A stretch of 64,000 nucleotides of DNA from DSWT01 sp035415725 (GCA_035415725.1 DAOOGN010000001.1:1-64000), one strand, 5' to 3'. Counted from the stretch's first letter, positions 36,084 to 44,744 are shown. Translations and numbers: made by a program. The notes: a model not told the origin generated them from the sequence alone.

Positions 36084-36819
36084 CCTTAGGTTTTGATCCA
36101 CACACCGGGCAGTCGGGATTACGGTCGACATTGACCATATCGAAGGCGCCTGACAGCCCTTCCCAGAGCAGAATCTTGTCGACGATCGGTCGATCCAGGT
36201 TCAGCAGTATTTTCACGGCTTCGAGTGCCTCCAGAGCGCCGATGACGCCCGCCGTCGCGCCCAGAACACCCAGTTCCGCCGGGGTGGGGTACGTTCCCGG
36301 TTCAGGGAGCTGCGGGAAGACGCAATGACGGCATGCGTGGCCGGGAAGGTAGGCGCCCATCTGCCCCTCGAAGCGCGCAACCGCGCCCCAGACCAACGGT
36401 ACCGCCGCACGCACGCACAACTCGTTCATCAGCGCCTTGGTTTCCAGGTTGTCGCTGGCTTCAACGACGAGGTCATACTGTTGGACTAAAGCCAGGCCAT
36501 TCTCGCGTAGCACACGCACTTCATAAGGAATGGCCTTGACCTCAGGATTCAACGCGCGCACCCGCTGCACGGCAGCGATAGCTTTACTGCGCCCGACGTC
36601 ATCGGTGGTGTAGAGAATCTGGCGGTTGAGGTTGGAGAGCACGACCTGGTCATTGTCGGTGATGCCCAACACGCCGACGCCCGCCGCCGCCAGGTAGAGA
36701 AGAATGGGCGAACCCAATCCGCCTGCACCGACGACGAGCACGTGCGATTCACGCAACTTGGCCTGACCGGCAACTCCAATTTCTGGAATCACCACCTGAC
36801 GGGTGTAACGATCGTCCAC
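36076..36819 (-). CDS. ThiF/MoeB-family adenylyltransferase (E1-like)
   Basis: A 247-residue E1-like enzyme that adenylates the C-terminal glycine of a ubiquitin-like sulfur carrier such as ThiS or MoaD. Seen in order: RYTRQVVIPEIGVAGQAKL, the nucleotide loop VLVVGAGGLGSPILLYLA, ITDNDQVVLSNLNRQILY with the catalytic Arg, VGRSKAIAAVQRVRALNP, VVEASDN and two CxxC pairs (CRHC and CPVC) that hold zinc. There is no rhodanese extension. The start is GTG behind GAGGAGGTG. No thiS or moaD gene is beside it, and its partner here is a membrane glycosyltransferase, so the sulfur pathway it serves cannot be named. Confidence 0.88.
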   Translation of the reverse strand: MDDRYTRQVVIPEIGVAGQAKLRESHVLVVGAGGLGSPILLYLAAAGVGVLGITDNDQVVLSNLNRQILYTTDDVGRSKAIAAVQRVRALNPEVKAIPYEVRVLRENGLALVQQYDLVVEASDNLETKALMNELCVRAAVPLVWGAVARFEGQMGAYLPGHACRHCVFPQLPEPGTYPTPAELGVLGATAGVIGALEALEAVKILLNLDRPIVDKILLWEGLSGAFDMVNVDRNPDCPVCGSKPKDV

Positions 36820-36880
36820 AAGACACCTCCTCGTATAAAATAGCCCCAGAGCCCCCCGAGTTCACAGAGAAAAACACAAA

Positions 36881-37075
36881 AGATTATAATACCGCCTTTC
36901 ATACCGGCTGTAGTAACTGTAGTAACGCCTGTAGTAACGACTGTAGTCGTTCAGATCTCCTGAGATTATAATGCCACCTTTCATACCGGCTGTAGTAACG
37001 CCTGTAGTAACGCCTGTAGTAACGACTTTAGTCGTTCAGATCTCCTGAGATTATAATGCCACCTTTCATACCGGC
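36881..37075. repeat. Tandem 83/84-bp repeat with nested GTAGTAACG units
   Basis: Two full units (36881-36963 and 36964-37047) and a third partial one (37048-37075) begin AGATTATAATGCCACC and carry TTTCATACCGGC. Each full unit then has two or three copies of TGTAGTAACGCC, a small hairpin AACGACTGTAGTCGTT and CAGATCTCCTG. It lies upstream of the ThiF-like gene. Similar GTAGTAACGACT strings are, as I recall, common dispersed repeats in Chloroflexota genomes. There are no unique spacers, so this is not a CRISPR array. Confidence 0.8.
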
Positions 37076-37110
37076 AACCGCAGGATGAGTCGGTCATTCG
37101 CCCTCCATAC

Positions 37111-37148
37111 AAAAAACAGGCGACCGAGATTTGCACCTCAGTCGCCTG
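37111..37148 (-). terminator. Intrinsic terminator after the bactofilin-like gene
   Basis: Read on the minus strand, CAGGCGACTGAG pairs with CTCGGTCGCCTG (one mismatch in an otherwise 12-bp stem) and is followed at once by TTTTTT (37116-37111). This is a textbook rho-independent terminator for the minus-strand gene that ends at 37381. The MITE-like element at 37161-37285 lies between the gene and this terminator. Confidence 0.75.
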
Positions 37149-37160
37149 CGGATTTCTTAA

Positions 37161-37285
37161 TGAGGACTGACGCAATGACCATGTTTTTCCACCGCAGAGG
37201 TCGCCGAGTACGCAGAGAAATCACAAAATCTTTGCGCTCTCTGCGTACTCGGCGGTAAAATGCTATCTGTTTGCGTAAGTCCTGA
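37161..37285. mobile_element. MITE-like element with AGGACT(T/G)ACGCAA ends
   Basis: Left end TGAGGACTGACGCAA (37161-37175) and right end TTGCGTAAGTCCTGA (37271-37285) are inverted repeats with two mismatches in 15. Inside is a perfect 16-bp inverted repeat (37202-37217 with 37239-37254) of CGCCGAGTACGCAGAG. No reading frame is inside. The same end sequence borders the IS701-like remnant at 60312, which could be the source of the mobilising transposase. No clear target duplication was found. Confidence 0.6.
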
Positions 37286-37380
37286 TATGCCGGCACACGC
37301 TATATCAGCAGATGAAGCCGTTTGAGCAGATAGCCCCCATCATCCGCGCAAAAAATCTGCAATGGCAACTGGCCGTCACG

Positions 37381-38556
37381 CTAAAACTCTTCCGCCGACT
37401 GGCTCCTGCCGGAGAAATCCTCCTCTGACGCCGATGGTACAGGTCCCGCTGCCGGCGCTTGGGGTGAGGGCATCGCCCCGGGCATGATGGAACCGCCAGC
37501 GTGCGGCGGTTGCGGCGCGCGCGGCGTGGCAGAAGATTGACCCCGCGTCGCGTAAGGCCGTGTGCCGAAGCGCGTCAGAACGACGGCGCCGGCAGCCAAC
37601 GGCATCAAGACGAATAACAGAATGCTATAAATGGGCCAGGAAACCCGCGCCAGCGCCAGCACCAGACTCATGAGCGCCGTCCCCAGCACCGCCGAACTTA
37701 CCGCTTGCGGTTGAGGCTGGTTAAAGACGCCGCTGAGGACACGCTTGCCCAGGATCAGTCCCAGCGCGACCCATCCTAACAGCACCCCTACGCCGATGAC
37801 CAGCCAGCCCAGGAACGCTATGGGACTCAGACAAATCGTGATCGTCAGCAACGTCAACACGATGATCGCTGCGATCAAGAGAAGCAGTCCCGTCCCAAAA
37901 GACGTTAACGCGGCTTCCTCAACGGCCCGCCCCGCCCGCTCCGTCTGCTGTGGCCACACGCTGACGATGACCAGCGCCAGGAGGCTCAACGCCACCACAC
38001 TCGCCACGCCCTTCACTATACCCCACAGAACCTGAAACCACCCGGGGCGGGTGTGAACCTGCACTTGCGGGTTCACAAAAGGTTTGGGCACCTTGATGGG
38101 GAAGTTCTGGTTAAAATCCTCTTTGGTGAGCGGGCTGACGTCGCCTTCCACGACCGCACCGTCGCGTTGATCAATCGCGCCCGTCGCCGAGACATCGCCA
38201 CTCACATAGGCCGTCTCCTCCAGCGTCACCGCGCCCGTGACAAAAACGTCGCCATCGATATTCCCGGCAATAGTGGCGGCGCCAAACACCACCAGCGTCC
38301 CGTCAAGATGAGCGCCTTCCTGCACATTCGTTGCCCCGAAGACGGTAAGGTCGCCGTTGAAAGAGGAGCCATCCTTGAGGGTGACCGGCCCGCCGAAGAC
38401 TGTCAGGTCGCCGGAGACGGAGCTGCCGGCGGCCAACGTGTAGGGGCCAAAGTGGACGCCCCCATCGCCCTGTCCGCCCGGCGCGGCCTGAACCGGCCAT
38501 GCGACGGCAGCCAGGAACATTGCCAAAATCACAGTGAAAATCAATCGCTTTGTCAT
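37381..38556 (-). CDS. Exported bactofilin-like repeat protein with membrane C-terminal half
   Basis: A 391-residue protein with a signal peptide (LIFTVILAMFLAAVAWPVQA). Residues 35-140 are a right-handed beta-helix-like region with a repeat of about 17-22 residues: GSSVSGDLTVFGGPV, GSSFNGDLTVFGATN, GAHLDGTLVVFGAAT, DGDVFVTGAVT. This is the wording of polymer-forming cytoskeletal proteins (bactofilins), but it is placed outside the cell. Four or five membrane spans follow, then a Pro/Gln/Ser-rich cytoplasmic tail. AAAGGAGA precedes the ATG. A sigma/anti-sigma pair lies just upstream and may control it. The function is likely in the cell envelope, possibly sensing or scaffolding. Confidence 0.75.
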   Translation of the reverse strand: MTKRLIFTVILAMFLAAVAWPVQAAPGGQGDGGVHFGPYTLAAGSSVSGDLTVFGGPVTLKDGSSFNGDLTVFGATNVQEGAHLDGTLVVFGAATIAGNIDGDVFVTGAVTLEETAYVSGDVSATGAIDQRDGAVVEGDVSPLTKEDFNQNFPIKVPKPFVNPQVQVHTRPGWFQVLWGIVKGVASVVALSLLALVIVSVWPQQTERAGRAVEEAALTSFGTGLLLLIAAIIVLTLLTITICLSPIAFLGWLVIGVGVLLGWVALGLILGKRVLSGVFNQPQPQAVSSAVLGTALMSLVLALARVSWPIYSILLFVLMPLAAGAVVLTRFGTRPYATRGQSSATPRAPQPPHAGGSIMPGAMPSPQAPAAGPVPSASEEDFSGRSQSAEEF

Positions 38557-38639
38557 CCATTATCTCCTTTTTCTCATTGTATTTTCTCGATATCCGACAT
38601 CTCATGAGCCTTATGTCCCACGAGACGGATAAACCTGTT

Positions 38640-38792
38640 TTGGCTCTCTGGGATTGGGCGTGGTGATTAAAAACGGTTTTAGTTTTTGTCACGAATGAGA
38701 CGAATTTTCACTAATTTTTTACATTTTTCGTGTGAGTTCGTGGAATTCGTGGCTAGTCCTTCTATTTCGACCCTGCAAAATCCTGAAGAACC
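38640..38792 (+). repeat. Dispersed repeat family C, variant copy
   Basis: It begins GGCTCTCTGGGATTGGGCG and includes AGTTTTTGTCACGAATGAGAC. A degenerate inverted partner near TTCGTGGAATTCGTGGC follows, and it ends AATCCTGAAGAACC. The inner palindrome uses CACGAAT instead of CACGGAT, so the arms appear to have changed together. It ends eight bases from the stop codon of the anti-sigma gene and fills the 243-base gap before the bactofilin-like gene. Confidence 0.7.
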
Positions 38793-38799
38793 TCTGTTT

Positions 38800-39360
38800 T
38801 TACATCGCCGCCGCGGCGCGAGCACGTTTCTTCTGCGAGACCCACGCTACCAGTACGGTTGCCAGGACACTGTTCGGCGTCAGGAACAGGAATAGCGCCG
38901 TGGCTATCCCCAGGATCATCGGCAGCAATGTTTTGACCGTGATCGCCAATCCAACCAAAGTCCGCATGAAAGCAGCAAAAAGGATCTGCCACCTGGAAAT
39001 CACCACCGAGGCGGCCCTGACGAGTGTATCCAGCGTCGTGTCAAAATAGATGAATCCTATCCAGGCTACCGCTGCGACTATGAGAAACCCCACTACAAAA
39101 CGCAACATACGCAGCAGTTTTTGCCGGTGGGCAATCTGCATGACGGTGCGCGCGGTAAAATCTGCGGGAAGCAGGGGTGGTGGGGCAGCCGTTCGCAGGA
39201 TCATATCGACTTGCGTCATAGCCGCCCACTCCTGTCGACAGGACGGACATTGCGCCAGATGGGCTTGCCAATCCTCTGCCTCCTCGCCGGAAAGCTCTCC
39301 TTCAAGCGCGCGCATCCACCATGCCTCGCCGTGCATATCGGTCATTGGATCACGCGACAT
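38800..39360 (-). CDS. Zinc-finger anti-sigma factor
   Basis: A 186-residue single-pass or multi-pass membrane protein. Residues 1-50 hold a zinc-binding anti-sigma (ZAS/zf-HC2) motif, WQAHLAQCPSCRQEW, with the typical HxxxCxxC spacing. This binds and inactivates the partner sigma factor. Further on are membrane segments (LLRMLRFVVGFLIVAAVAWI and TLLPMILGIATALFLFL). It overlaps the sigma gene by 11 bases in a different frame, which is the classic arrangement of an ECF sigma/anti-sigma operon. The signal it senses is unknown. Confidence 0.82.
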   Translation of the reverse strand: MSRDPMTDMHGEAWWMRALEGELSGEEAEDWQAHLAQCPSCRQEWAAMTQVDMILRTAAPPPLLPADFTARTVMQIAHRQKLLRMLRFVVGFLIVAAVAWIGFIYFDTTLDTLVRAASVVISRWQILFAAFMRTLVGLAITVKTLLPMILGIATALFLFLTPNSVLATVLVAWVSQKKRARAAAAM

Positions 39361-39907
39361 AGACTTCCTCCTCTACAATAAATTGTGCCATAGTCCGGCG
39401 GGCGCGGAAAAGACGGGATTTAATCGCCGATAAGCTCAATCCGGTCGCCTCGCCAATCTCCGTATACGATAACCCTTCCCAATAAAACAAAGTAATGATG
39501 GTTCGATCCAGTGGGGGAAGATCCTGCAGCAGTTCCTGAATGTGGACCTGCCGCTCTTGTTGTAGCATCTCCACTTCTGGATTAGGGCTATGCCCGGCCT
39601 GCCATTCCCAGGCGCCGTCATCCCCCATACCATCCAGCGACACCGTCGGTTTGCGACGCCGTATACGATCAATACATTCGTTTGAGGCGATACGCAACAG
39701 CCAGGGCTTGAAAGGTCGCTCCGGGTCATAGGTATGCAAGTGCATCACCGCCTTGACCAAAGCCTCTTGGGCGGCATCTTCGGCCTCGGTGTACTCACCC
39801 AGCATACGGTAGCACAAATTGAAGACCGCTTGCTGGTAACACGTGACCAGACGGTTGACAGCCTCTTCTTCTCCACGTTGGGCCGACAACAACCATTCTT
39901 CTTCCAT
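39350..39907 (-). CDS. ECF-type RNA polymerase sigma factor
   Basis: A 185-residue sigma factor with the sigma2 region (NRLVTCYQQAVFNLCYRMLG, AQEALVKAVMHLHTYDP, FKPWLLRIASNECIDRIRRR) and the sigma4 helix-turn-helix (LPPLDRTIITLFYWEGLSYT, ATGLSLSAIKSRLFRARR). A linker of about 35 residues joins them. AGGAA lies nine bases before the ATG. Its gene is followed at once by a zinc-finger anti-sigma gene. Candidate targets are its own operon and the bactofilin-like envelope gene just downstream, by position only. Confidence 0.9.
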   Translation of the reverse strand: MEEEWLLSAQRGEEEAVNRLVTCYQQAVFNLCYRMLGEYTEAEDAAQEALVKAVMHLHTYDPERPFKPWLLRIASNECIDRIRRRKPTVSLDGMGDDGAWEWQAGHSPNPEVEMLQQERQVHIQELLQDLPPLDRTIITLFYWEGLSYTEIGEATGLSLSAIKSRLFRARRTMAQFIVEEEVYVA

Positions 39908-39953
39908 AGCTTATGATTCCTAGTTCGTATACGCAGGAGTATAGCCGGGGTTG

Positions 39954-39984
39954 CAAAACGGGGCGACTTGGACCGTCGCCCCGT
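39954..39984 (-). terminator. Intrinsic terminator downstream of rpoC
   Basis: On the minus strand ACGGGGCGAC (39984-39975) pairs perfectly with GTCGCCCCGT (39967-39958) around a 7-base loop, followed by TTTT. It lies about 90 bases after the rpoC stop codon and separates it from the sigma/anti-sigma operon. A short palindromic motif, CTTGCTGTGGCCG, at about 40000-40026 resembles one near 16979. Confidence 0.75.
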
Positions 39985-40070
39985 GGAGGGTATAACCGCA
40001 CTTGCTGTGGCCGATTTTCGACCGTGCCGCGTTCGGGCGCCGTCAGGAGACCGCCCCGAGCCGCTGAGCG

Positions 40071-43000
40071 CTAGATGCGGACAGGTTGCTGCAGATCGGA
40101 GAGCAAGAGCGATTCCGACTCTTCTTCCTCGTCGCTAAGCAAAGTGCCTTTGGGCAGTTCTTTCTCGATGATAACTCCTTCATAGTCATCAATGGGGCCA
40201 TCGGCCCCCTCGATGTCGCCGCGATAGCCGGTGCCGGCGGGGATGAGCTTGCCGATGATGACGTTTTCTTTCAGCCCGTAGAGCATATCCTCATCGGAGC
40301 GCACGGCGGCGTTCGAAAGCACTTTGATGGTGTGCTGGAACGACGCTGCTGATAGGAAGGAGTCGGTCGCCAGAGCGGCCTTGGTCAGCCCCAGGAGAAC
40401 CTGCCGCGCCCGCGCCGGGGCCTTTCCTTGTGGCACCAGTTGTTGGTTTGTGTGTTCGAACTGCACGCGATCAACCAGATCGCCGGGCAGGTACTCGGTG
40501 TCGCCTGATTCCGTCACCAACACGCGGCTGAGCATCTTGCGGATGATGATCTCGAAGTGCTTGTCACTGATGTTTACGCCTTGAGAACGGTAGACCTGCT
40601 GTACCTCGCTGAGCAAGTGGACCTGCACCGCGTCGCGGCCTTGCACCTGTAAGATGCGATGGGGGTTGGGAACGCCCTCATACAACTGCGTGCCGGCTTC
40701 AATCTGTTGGCCTTCCGCCACGAGAAGCCGCGCTGTGAGCGGGACGTTGTACTCGCGCTCATCACGGATTTCGTAGACGAGGAGGAGGTCCCGACCGTCG
40801 CGCGTGATACGCCCGCGCGCCTTAGCGCGTAGTTCTTTCGTCGTTTCGGTCTGGCTGCGCGCCAGCAGGTCGTTTTGATTGACGGTGTCATCGTCTTCGA
40901 CGAGGATCTCCCAATCCTCAGGGATGTCGTAACTTGCACGCTTGATCTGACTATCGACGATGGAGACCCTCACCGCTTCACCTTCGCGGCTGATATGCAC
41001 AACGCCGGCGAGATCGGCGATTTCCGCCTCGCCCCGGGGCGCTTTGCGGGCTTCCAGCAATTCTTCGACGCGCGGTAGACCGCTGGTGATGTCACCGCCC
41101 GATGAAGCCGTCCCTCCTGTATGGAAGGTGCGCAGGGTCAGTTGTGTGCCGGGTTCGCCGATCGATTGCGCGGCAATAATCCCCACCGCCGTGCCGATCT
41201 TGACCAGACCGCCGCGACCCAAATCACGGCCATAGCACATAGCACAAATGCCGTGCTCCAGTTCGCACGTCATTGGCGAGCGCACGTAGACTTCCTCGAT
41301 TTCCAGGCGGTCAATGAGTTCCGCTCGATCCTCATCGATCTCCTGCCCTTTGTCGACGATCACCTCGCCGGTCTGTGGGTGGAGCACCGGTGCCGCCGCC
41401 GTGCGACCTAACAAACGCACGGTGATCGGCTGCCCGCCGATATTGTCCTTCCGCCGAATCCAGATACCGGTCCGCGTACCACAGTCCACCGCATTGATGA
41501 TGACGTCCTGGGCCGTATCCACCAGGCGGCGTGTCAAATAACCGGCGTCCGCCGTGCGCAGTGCGGTATCCGCCAGACCCTTGCGCGAGCCGTGGGTGGA
41601 GATGAAGTACTCCAACGCACTCAGCCCTTCGCGCAGATTCGAACGAATGGGCAGTGGGATAATGCGCCCTGAGGGATCGGCCATCAGACCGCGCATCCCC
41701 GAAAGTTGCGCAATAGGCCCGAATCCGCCCTTGGAAGCGCCGGAGCGCGCCATAACAGCAATTGGACCATCGGGGTCCAGGTGATTGGAAACGGCTTTAG
41801 AAACCTGGTCTCGCGCCTGGGACCAGATTTCGATGGTGCGATTGTACTGTTCTTCTTCAGTCAACAGGCCACGCCGGTATTGGCGCTCGATTTCGCTGAC
41901 TTCGTGCGTCGCATCGGCGAGGATGTCTTCTTTTTCTTTGGGGATGGTGAGATCGTACACCGAAATCGTGACGCCGGAAACGGTGGCGTAACGGAAGCCC
42001 ATCGTCTTGATGGCATCGGCAAAATCGACGGCGGCCGCGGCGCCCATCTTGCGGTAGCACACTGCAATCAAGTCTTGCAAGTCGCCCTTGTCCAGCGGTC
42101 TGTTGATGTAGCGCAGTGAATCCGGCACGATGCGGTTGAAAAGAGCGCGGCCCACCGTTGTCTCGATCATCTGGGGTGGGGCGGGGCGGTCGTCGTAGAC
42201 CTGGGCAATTTTGATGCGAGCGTGGATGTCGATGGTGCCCAGAGCGTAGGCCATTTCGACTTCGTCCAGGTCGGTAAAAGCTTTCACCGGCTTGTTATCC
42301 GTCGACAGGTCCATCGTCATGTAGTAGATGCCCATGCACATATCCTTGGAGGGGCCGATGATGGGCTGTCCATCGGCCGGCTTGAGCAAGTTGCGCGATG
42401 CCAGCATCAGTTTACGGGCCTCCTCCACCGCTTTGCGCGAGAGGGGCACGTGCACGGCCATCTGGTCGCCATCGAAGTCGGCGTTGAAGGCGGAACAGAC
42501 CAGGGGATGCAATTGAATGGCCTTGCCTTCGACCAGAATCGGCTCGAAGGCCTGGATACCCAGGCGGTGCAACGTCGGTGCGCGGTTGAGCATCACGGGG
42601 CGATCCTGGATCACTTCTTCGAGCACTTCCCATACTTCGGGACGTTGACGCTCGATCAGACGTTTGGCAGCCTTCACATTCGTGGCGTAATTGTACTCCA
42701 CCAGTCGCTGGATGATGAAGGGGCGGTAGAGTTCCAGGGCCATGGTCTTAGGCAGACCACATTGATGAATCTGCAGGTCCGGGCCGACGACGATCACCGA
42801 ACGCCCGGAGTAGTCGACGCGCTTGCCGAGCAGATTGCGGCGGAAGCGGCCTTTCTTGCCCTTGAGCATATCGCTCAGGGACTTGAGTTGCCGGCGGCCT
42901 CGGCGGCTCATGGCTTTGCCGCGCTGGCTGTTGTCGATAAGGCTATCCACGGCTTCCTGCAGCATGCGCTTTTCGTTGTTGATGATCACCTCAGGCGCCC

Positions 43001-44378
43001 CCAATTCCAGGAGACGCTTGAGACGATTGTTGCGGTTGATGACCCGCCGATAAAGGTCGTTAAGATCGGAGGTTGCAAAACGTCCGCCGTCCAGTTGTAC
43101 CATAGGGCGCAGTTCCGGCGGGAGCACGGGCAATACCGTCAGGATCATCCATTCCGGCTTGTTATGGCTCTTGCGCAGGGCCTCGACAACCCGCAACTGC
43201 CGGGTCGCCTTCTTGCGCCGCTGCGCGGAACGTCCGAAGCGCACTTCGTGCCACAATTCTTCGGCCATCGTCTCCAGATCCAGGCCGGTGAGCAGTTCGT
43301 GGATGGCTTCCGCGCCCATTCCGGCCCGGAAGACCTGCCCCCACCGTTGGCGTAGCTCGCGATAGCGTTGTTCGTTGAAAAACTGGCGTTCGCTCAGGCT
43401 GAGCAACTCTTCACGCAAGGCATCGTAGTGGTTGCGAATGAGAGTGGTTTTCTCCTGAAGCTCTTCCCGAACGTGTTGAATGTCCCCCTGAATGTCCGGC
43501 CCCGGCGTCGTCGTTTCTACGGCGGCCGGCTTCATGGCTTCGGCTTCACGCTGGTGCAATTCCAACTCCAGCGTGTCGAGGGCGTCTTGGGCCACGGCGT
43601 TGAGCATAGCGTAGTGCTCGCGGCTGACGATTTCTTCGGCCTCAACGATCACCGTGTCGGTAGCCGTGAAGAGGATCGATTCCGTGGCCGGGCGTCCCAT
43701 CATTCCGTCCAGGCGATCCCGAAGCCGTTTGGCCTCGCCGAGAATTTTCTCCGTTCGGATGTTCAGCTCTTCTTCGAATTGCGCCTTAATGTTTTCTTCA
43801 TTTGCCACCAGTTGCTGGCGCTCCTGGGTCATTCGGTCTTCTAGTTCGCCGATGCGCGTCGTCGCGGCGTCGTCCATCGTCTCCATACGCAGACGTTCTT
43901 CCTCATCGATGCGCTTCAATGCGCGCTGACGCGCTTCTTCGTCCACATAGGTGACGATATATTGGGCGAAATAGAGCACGCGATCAAGATTACGCTTGCT
44001 GATATCCAGGAGAACGCTCAAATGACTGGGAATACGACGGGTGTACCAGATGTGGGCTACCGGCGCCGCCAGGGCAATGTGCCCTAGCCGTTCACGGCGT
44101 ACAGAGCTGCGCGTCACTTCGACGCCGCATTTATCGCAGATGATTCCCCGGTAACGAATTCCTTTGTATTTACCACAATAACATTGATAGTCACGGGTAG
44201 GGCCAAAAATGGCTTCACAAAAAAGCCCGTCTTTCTCCGGGCGTAGCCGACGGTAGTTGATCGTTTCCGGCTTGGTAACTTCGCCATAGGACCAGGACAT
44301 AATGTCTTCTGGTGAAGCCAGGCTAATCCGTAGAACTTTAAAAGTACGTGCTTCTGTTATATGCTCGTCACGATTCAT
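40071..44378 (-). CDS. rpoC: DNA-directed RNA polymerase subunit beta'
   Basis: The 1435-residue largest subunit of RNA polymerase. Seen: the N-terminal zinc ribbon YCGKYKGIRYRGIICDKC near residues 67-85; the active-site loop NADFDGDQMAVH at about 634 that binds the catalytic magnesium; RSGASKGGFGPIAQLSGMRG before the bridge helix; and the second zinc site CELEHGICAMCYGRD near 1038. QSIGEPGTQLTLRTFHTGG forms the trigger loop. A Glu/Arg-rich coiled coil of about 190 residues (150-340) lies in the clamp area. It has its own promoter and leader hairpin, and rpoB is not adjacent. The intergenic DNA upstream is full of repeats and the next gene is divergent. Confidence 0.98.
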   Translation of the reverse strand: MNRDEHITEARTFKVLRISLASPEDIMSWSYGEVTKPETINYRRLRPEKDGLFCEAIFGPTRDYQCYCGKYKGIRYRGIICDKCGVEVTRSSVRRERLGHIALAAPVAHIWYTRRIPSHLSVLLDISKRNLDRVLYFAQYIVTYVDEEARQRALKRIDEEERLRMETMDDAATTRIGELEDRMTQERQQLVANEENIKAQFEEELNIRTEKILGEAKRLRDRLDGMMGRPATESILFTATDTVIVEAEEIVSREHYAMLNAVAQDALDTLELELHQREAEAMKPAAVETTTPGPDIQGDIQHVREELQEKTTLIRNHYDALREELLSLSERQFFNEQRYRELRQRWGQVFRAGMGAEAIHELLTGLDLETMAEELWHEVRFGRSAQRRKKATRQLRVVEALRKSHNKPEWMILTVLPVLPPELRPMVQLDGGRFATSDLNDLYRRVINRNNRLKRLLELGAPEVIINNEKRMLQEAVDSLIDNSQRGKAMSRRGRRQLKSLSDMLKGKKGRFRRNLLGKRVDYSGRSVIVVGPDLQIHQCGLPKTMALELYRPFIIQRLVEYNYATNVKAAKRLIERQRPEVWEVLEEVIQDRPVMLNRAPTLHRLGIQAFEPILVEGKAIQLHPLVCSAFNADFDGDQMAVHVPLSRKAVEEARKLMLASRNLLKPADGQPIIGPSKDMCMGIYYMTMDLSTDNKPVKAFTDLDEVEMAYALGTIDIHARIKIAQVYDDRPAPPQMIETTVGRALFNRIVPDSLRYINRPLDKGDLQDLIAVCYRKMGAAAAVDFADAIKTMGFRYATVSGVTISVYDLTIPKEKEDILADATHEVSEIERQYRRGLLTEEEQYNRTIEIWSQARDQVSKAVSNHLDPDGPIAVMARSGASKGGFGPIAQLSGMRGLMADPSGRIIPLPIRSNLREGLSALEYFISTHGSRKGLADTALRTADAGYLTRRLVDTAQDVIINAVDCGTRTGIWIRRKDNIGGQPITVRLLGRTAAAPVLHPQTGEVIVDKGQEIDEDRAELIDRLEIEEVYVRSPMTCELEHGICAMCYGRDLGRGGLVKIGTAVGIIAAQSIGEPGTQLTLRTFHTGGTASSGGDITSGLPRVEELLEARKAPRGEAEIADLAGVVHISREGEAVRVSIVDSQIKRASYDIPEDWEILVEDDDTVNQNDLLARSQTETTKELRAKARGRITRDGRDLLLVYEIRDEREYNVPLTARLLVAEGQQIEAGTQLYEGVPNPHRILQVQGRDAVQVHLLSEVQQVYRSQGVNISDKHFEIIIRKMLSRVLVTESGDTEYLPGDLVDRVQFEHTNQQLVPQGKAPARARQVLLGLTKAALATDSFLSAASFQHTIKVLSNAAVRSDEDMLYGLKENVIIGKLIPAGTGYRGDIEGADGPIDDYEGVIIEKELPKGTLLSDEEEESESLLLSDLQQPVRI

Positions 44379-44410
44379 ACCATACCCCCTAAAACCCAGT
44401 CTTAGGCAAC

Positions 44411-44447
44411 AAAAAACAAGCGTCTGAAACTGTTTGTCTCAACGCTT
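44411..44447 (-). promoter_or_regulatory. Terminator-like hairpin in the rpoC leader (attenuator candidate)
   Basis: On the minus strand AAGCGT-TGAGAC pairs with GTTTCA-G-ACGCTT (12 pairs, one G-U, one bulged G) around AAACA, followed by GTTTTTTG. It lies inside the leader, after the promoter at 44485-44512 and 33 bases before the rpoC start codon. An intrinsic terminator in this place would stop most transcripts before the gene unless it is overridden. Confidence 0.6.
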
Positions 44448-44484
44448 TTGACTTTGACTTGCCAGTCGCAACATAAGTGGAAAC

Positions 44485-44512
44485 ATTATAGCGGAGTTTA
44501 ACGAAAAGTCAA
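44485..44512 (-). promoter_or_regulatory. Sigma70-type promoter of rpoC
   Basis: On the minus strand TTGACT (44512-44507) and TATAAT (44490-44485) are separated by 16 bases. Both are near-perfect consensus boxes. The transcript would start near 44478, leaving a leader of about 100 bases that contains the hairpin at 44411-44447. This makes rpoC a separate transcription unit. Confidence 0.75.
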
Positions 44513-44520
44513 CCTGATCG

Positions 44521-44702
44521 GTAACTATTCAGCCACCTTTGCCAGGTGGCGAACGGGACTTTGGGGAGGGCACATAATAGGTGACCCCTTCGGCAGGTGC
44601 TGACCCTCTCATCCCCCAACCCCCTTCTCCCCCGCCAGCGGGGAAGAAGGGGGCGAAAAAGAGGGGGTGTGGCGGGCAGCTTCGCTGCCCGCCACACCCC
44701 CT
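44521..44702 (+). repeat. Dispersed repeat family A, full copy with two hairpins
   Basis: Modules in order: TAACTATTCAGCCACC, GCCAGGTGGCGAACGGGAC, TTTGGGGAGGG, CTCTCATCCCCC, a G/C-rich hairpin of CCCTTCTCCCCC type, and a perfect 18-bp stem (44663-44680 with 44684-44701) closed by only three bases. It matches 49165-49345 and the reverse copy at 19861-19998. It begins nine bases upstream of the rpoC -35 box. Confidence 0.8.
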
Positions 44703-44744
44703 ACAAAAATCCCTCTTCCTGGGGGGCAGGGGGGATGGGCTGAT

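Noticed and set aside
36881..37075. Possible CRISPR array
   Set aside because: The direct repeats are contiguous 83/84-bp units with nested copies; there are no unique spacers of constant length and no cas genes nearby.
42222..43355. 377-codon plus-strand frame
   Set aside because: It is the antisense shadow of the conserved core of rpoC.
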